64,000 bases of DNA from CBDESN01 sp965242495. Lineage in GTDB: Bacteria > Pseudomonadota > Alphaproteobacteria > MPNO01. Made by a program: the position numbers and the translations under genes. Position 1 is the stretch's first letter; each line of letters begins with the position of its first letter. The stretch spans positions 2,790,001 through 2,854,000 of the forward strand of contig OZ251446.1 in NCBI GenBank assembly GCA_965242495.1, written 5' to 3'. The notes under the pieces were generated by a model. That model was not told the origin of the DNA, searched no databases, and worked only from the letters and a program-made list of their open reading frames with translations. This document shows, piece after piece, positions 61,274-64,000 of this stretch.

Positions 61274-61340
61274 CGCGCATTCGACGCCGTGCCCCGCGGC
61301 GCGAGTTCGTCCGGCGGCGGAGACGAAGGCGGAGGGCGCC

Positions 61341-62555
61341 GTGAGCGCCGTCGTCCAGCCTCCCGGGCGGGGCGGGCGCGCCATCTCCGACGCGCCGGTC
61401 CAGCGGCTGCCCCGCGAGGCCTACACCTGCCCCCGGTGGTTCGCGCGCGAGCGCCGCGACCTGTTCGGGCGAAGCTGGGCCTGCGCCGGCATCGCCGACG
61501 ATCTGCCGGAGCCGGGCGACTACGCGACGGTCCTGGCCGGAAACTATCCGCTGTTCGTGCTGCGCGACGACCAGGGAGGGTTGCGTGCGTTCCACAACCT
61601 GTGCCGGCATCGCGGGACGGAGCTCGTGGAAGGCTCCGGCCGGCTGGATGGTGCGCGCATCGTCTGCCCCTATCATCGATGGACCTATGGCCTTGACGGC
61701 GGCCTGCGCGCGGTATCCATGCGCGCGCGGTGCTTCCCCGGCCTCGAGGTTGGGGACTACGCCCCGCTTCCCGCCGCTCTCGGCGAGTTCAAGGGCCTGC
61801 TGTTCGCGCATCCGGACCCCGACGCCGACTTCGGCGACTGGCGGTCGGATCTGGAGAGAGTCGCTTGGCCCCACCGTTTCGATCGCATGCGCGCCGCCGC
61901 CGAAGTCACCTACGAGATGCGCTGCAACTGGAAAGTCTTCTTCGAGAACGCCATCGACGGCTACCACTTGGCCTACCTGCACGACCGGACCCTCGGCGGC
62001 CCTCCCGCGCACCGCAACCTGTGGGAGGCGCACGGGCGTCATCTGGTGTGGTATTCGACCGAAACCGGCCGCAAGACCTGTATGCCCAAGGCGCTCGCGG
62101 AGTCCATGGCGGAATGGGGCGAGAGAGTCATCGACGAGGCCCGGTCCGGTGAGTATGGCGGGGTGTTCATGCTGTTCCCGGGGACGATCGTGACCGCGGG
62201 GCCGACCCAGCTCTCCGTTTCCCGCCTGGTCGGGATGGCGCCGGACATGAGCCGCCTCTCGGTGCGCATCTGGCGCCGCGGCGGCGGCTGGACGTGGCCG
62301 CGCCGCGAGGAACCGGTCGAAGACCTGCCGGGCTACGACCCCGGCGACGGCCTTTTTCGCCTCGCCCGTCTCGAACGGCACCCGCTGGAAACGGGCGATT
62401 TCCACTGGGAGGACGTGTGGGTGTGCGAGAAGCTGCAACGGTCGCTGCACTCGCCGGCGTACCGGTTCGGCCCGTTTGCGGCCGGAGCCGGAGCGGAATC
62501 CCCCCTGGAATTCTTTCAGCGCAACGTGCTGGATTTCGTGACCGGGGGGCCGTGA
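61341..62555 (+). CDS. Rieske aromatic ring-hydroxylating oxygenase, alpha subunit
   Basis: A 404-aa oxygenase. The Rieske site is CRHRGTELVEG with CPYHRWTYGLDG (residues about 87-122), and the iron site is FENAIDGYHLAYLHDRTLGG with a later acidic ligand. It resembles the choline/carnitine/aromatic monooxygenase branch more than the VanA-like gene at 41343. The start is GTG 61341. No reductase or ferredoxin partner is nearby. Confidence 0.88.
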   Translation: MSAVVQPPGRGGRAISDAPVQRLPREAYTCPRWFARERRDLFGRSWACAGIADDLPEPGDYATVLAGNYPLFVLRDDQGGLRAFHNLCRHRGTELVEGSGRLDGARIVCPYHRWTYGLDGGLRAVSMRARCFPGLEVGDYAPLPAALGEFKGLLFAHPDPDADFGDWRSDLERVAWPHRFDRMRAAAEVTYEMRCNWKVFFENAIDGYHLAYLHDRTLGGPPAHRNLWEAHGRHLVWYSTETGRKTCMPKALAESMAEWGERVIDEARSGEYGGVFMLFPGTIVTAGPTQLSVSRLVGMAPDMSRLSVRIWRRGGGWTWPRREEPVEDLPGYDPGDGLFRLARLERHPLETGDFHWEDVWVCEKLQRSLHSPAYRFGPFAAGAGAESPLEFFQRNVLDFVTGGP

Positions 62556-62626
62556 CGCGTTGCGCCCGCCCGCCGGCGACGCCCTTCAAACGCGCCCGTC
62601 GCCGTTTCCGCTCCCGCCTTCTCCGC

Positions 62627-62708
62627 TGTCTTGGTCCAGACACATGTGAGATGCGGCCCATCGCGCCGGTCGATATCCGGCCTTGTGTCTCATATGTATT
62701 GAACCCGT
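62627..62708. mobile_element. 82-bp MITE-like element with IS481-type ends
   Basis: It begins TGTCTTGGTCCAGACACATG and ends with the inverted counterpart TGTCTCATATGTATTGAACC up to about 62708. The interior GCGGCCCATCG is shared with the remnant at 60868. It is too short for a gene; it could be moved by the IS481-family transposase at 17188. Confidence 0.55.
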
Positions 62709-62723
62709 CCTTTCCTGCCCTGG

Positions 62724-62840
62724 ATTCCCGCTTTCGCGGGAATGACGGAGGGGGCTGTGACGACGGTCCGAGGGAGGCCATCGGCTCGAGGCGGATACGC
62801 CAAGGGTCTCTTCACACGCTCTTTCGCGGGAATGACGAGG
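62724..62840. repeat. REP palindrome plus MITE-end/REP-half junction
   Basis: An intact palindrome lies at 62724-62743. The module GGCTCGAGGCGGATACGCCA (62782 onward) leads to an inverted MITE end finishing TCTTCACACGCT at 62820, directly joined to the REP half CTTTCGCGGGAATGACGAGG (62821-62840). The remainder of 62556-62993 has no gene. Confidence 0.65.
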
Positions 62841-62907
62841 GGAGGGGGACCGGATAGCGAAGGAGCCGCGAAGCGGCTTGACGCGCCGATCCCGGAGGCC
62901 CACCCGG

Positions 62908-62933
62908 TGTCTCATATGTAGTGAACCCGGACA
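62908..62933. repeat. solo IS481 right-end inverted repeat
   Basis: TGTCTCATATGTAGTGAACC and the following six bases match the right end of the intact IS481 element (18206-18231) at 25 of 26 positions, but no transposase sequence precedes it. It lies about 60 bp before the acyl-CoA ligase start and may have altered its promoter. Confidence 0.7.
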
Positions 62934-62993
62934 CGATCTTGACCGGCCGGACCGCCCGTCCGATGATCGGCGGATCGCAACCGGGAGTTCGCC

Positions 62994-64000
62994 ATGCCTC
63001 CGAAGGTCGGGGGGACCGCGTTGGGGGCGCGTCACGAGCCGGCGATCGAATTCGCCTCCGTGCGGTCGCTGCTCGACCGCTACGCCGCGCGGGACGCCGG
63101 CAAGACCGCCCTGTACGACCTCGACCGGGAAACCTCGATCGCCTTCGGCGCGCTGCGCGACGCCGTAGATCGCGTCGGCCGCTGGCTCGCCGGCCGGGGG
63201 ATCGGCAAGGGCGACCGGGTGGCGCTGCTGTCCGGGGAATGCCTGGAGAAGCTGATCCTGTGGCTCGGCGTCTGGCGCATCGGCGCGGTGGTCTGCCCGC
63301 TCAACGTCGAGATCAACGCCGCCTATCTCGCCGAGCTGCTTGGCAGCGTGAAGCCGAAGCTCACGCTGTGGCAGGACGAGCTGGCCGGCGGCGCGGCGGG
63401 CGAGGCCGTGCGGTTCGGGCGCTGGCGGCCGGACGCCGCGGGGAGCGCCGGGGCGTGGGACGTCTTCGACCGGCCCGGCGGTCCCGGGACCGGGCTCCCC
63501 ATCGAGGCCGAGAACGAAGCCGGCGACCTCGCCTGCATCTTCTGCACTTCGGGCACCACCGACAAACCGAAGCTCCTGTTCTGCGATCATATGGGCTACT
63601 GGCTGTTCGGCCTGTCGAGCATCGAGAACGTCGGCCATACCGAGCGCGACCGGACGCTCGAATACCGCTCCTTCGGGTGGAGTTCGGCCCAGGGCATGAG
63701 CCTGTTGCCGTGGCTCCAGACCGGCTGCACGCTGCACGTCGCCAGCCGTTTCTCGCGCGGCCGCTTCTTCGATTGGGTCAAGACCCACGGCATCACCTTC
63801 ACGCCCGGCATCCCGACCGTGATCAACATGCTGCTCAACCGGCCCGTGGGCGTCAGCGCCGACGACGTGCCGACGCTCCGGGCGATGAGCTGCTCCACCG
63901 CGCCCCTGTCGCCCGAACGCTGGCGACGATTCGAGGACATGTACGGCATCCCGCTGCTCCAGATGTACGGCTCGTCCGAGGCCGGCTGGGTCTGCGGCAA
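62994..64000 (+). CDS. acyl-CoA synthetase/ligase, adenylate-forming (partial, 3' end missing)
   Basis: The first about 335 residues of a class I adenylate-forming enzyme, running off the window. The phosphate loop is CIFCTSGTTDKPKLLF (usually TSGTTGxPK; here Gly is Asp), with ISxEC-like LLSGECLEKLILWLGVWRIG before it and LLQMYGSSEAGWVCG (A5-type motif) at the edge. GGGAG precedes ATG 62994. It would activate a carboxylic acid to its CoA thioester, consistent with the aromatic-acid theme nearby. Confidence 0.85.
   Translation, partial: MPPKVGGTALGARHEPAIEFASVRSLLDRYAARDAGKTALYDLDRETSIAFGALRDAVDRVGRWLAGRGIGKGDRVALLSGECLEKLILWLGVWRIGAVVCPLNVEINAAYLAELLGSVKPKLTLWQDELAGGAAGEAVRFGRWRPDAAGSAGAWDVFDRPGGPGTGLPIEAENEAGDLACIFCTSGTTDKPKLLFCDHMGYWLFGLSSIENVGHTERDRTLEYRSFGWSSAQGMSLLPWLQTGCTLHVASRFSRGRFFDWVKTHGITFTPGIPTVINMLLNRPVGVSADDVPTLRAMSCSTAPLSPERWRRFEDMYGIPLLQMYGSSEAGWVCG

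Overview
The window is very GC-rich (roughly 70% by eye), densely coded and alphaproteobacterial in character. An NDUFA9-type complex I accessory reductase, an rpe gene beside a heparinase II/III gene, a CCDC90/DUF1640 coiled-coil protein and many start/stop overlaps (ATGA, GTGA) suggest an environmental, catabolically versatile Rhodospirillales-like bacterium. This placement is inferred from gene content only. I saw no rRNA, tRNA or CRISPR array.

Layout. 1-2.4 kb: end of an outer-membrane barrel, a repeat island, a small secreted protein, a transglutaminase-like protein and an NDUFA9-like reductase. 2.4-10.2 kb: two convergent paralogous amidases; the second ends a six-gene operon with a complete Urt/Fmd-type amide/urea ABC transporter. 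10.4-14.3 kb: extradiol dioxygenase, Bug-type binding protein and a HyuB hydantoinase. 14.3-25.5 kb: mixed genes (two SDR proteins without the usual catalytic residues, a GT39 gene with an 11-G tract, an intact IS481-type element with a 5-bp target duplication, YggS, an L,D-transpeptidase, an OmpR-type regulator, a metallo-hydrolase, a methyltransferase, an orphan FAD subunit, a nucleotide-sugar dehydrogenase). 25.5-27.4 kb: a divergent restriction-modification pair whose nuclease lies in markedly lower-GC DNA. 27.4-31.1 kb: heparinase, rpe and a flavin oxidase/monooxygenase. 31.3-36.6 kb: a tightly overlapped molybdenum-hydroxylase operon (FAD, FeS and Mo subunits, amidohydrolase, DUF1989). 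36.9-47.5 kb: MlaC, AlkA-type glycosylase, esterase, HNH protein, then catabolic genes (MaoC/HTD2-type dehydratase, HpcH/HpaI aldolase, Rieske oxygenase, NMT1-like binding protein, amidohydrolase, BisC-like molybdoenzyme). 47.5-49.6 kb: an unknown 107-aa gene coupled to a PIN toxin gene, and tandem flavodoxin-fold oxidoreductases.

49.6-55.1 kb is the most interesting part: a REP/MITE array, a decayed copy of a lipoprotein gene, a MntA/HepT toxin-antitoxin pair, then an intact two-lobed TbpB-like lipoprotein followed immediately by a Slam (DUF560) outer-membrane protein. This is a candidate type XI (Slam-dependent) surface-lipoprotein secretion locus with a dead cargo paralogue next to it.

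55.1-64 kb: coiled-coil protein, a HyuA/HyuB pair, a quinone-oxidoreductase-type dehydrogenase, IS481 fragments and short elements with IS481-like ends, a small membrane protein, a second Rieske oxygenase and the start of an acyl-CoA ligase. The catabolic genes suggest scavenging of amides, lactams or ureides, aromatic acids and N-heterocycles. A mosaic repeat family (a palindrome with a GAAA loop, sometimes split by a MITE at that loop) marks most of the non-coding DNA.
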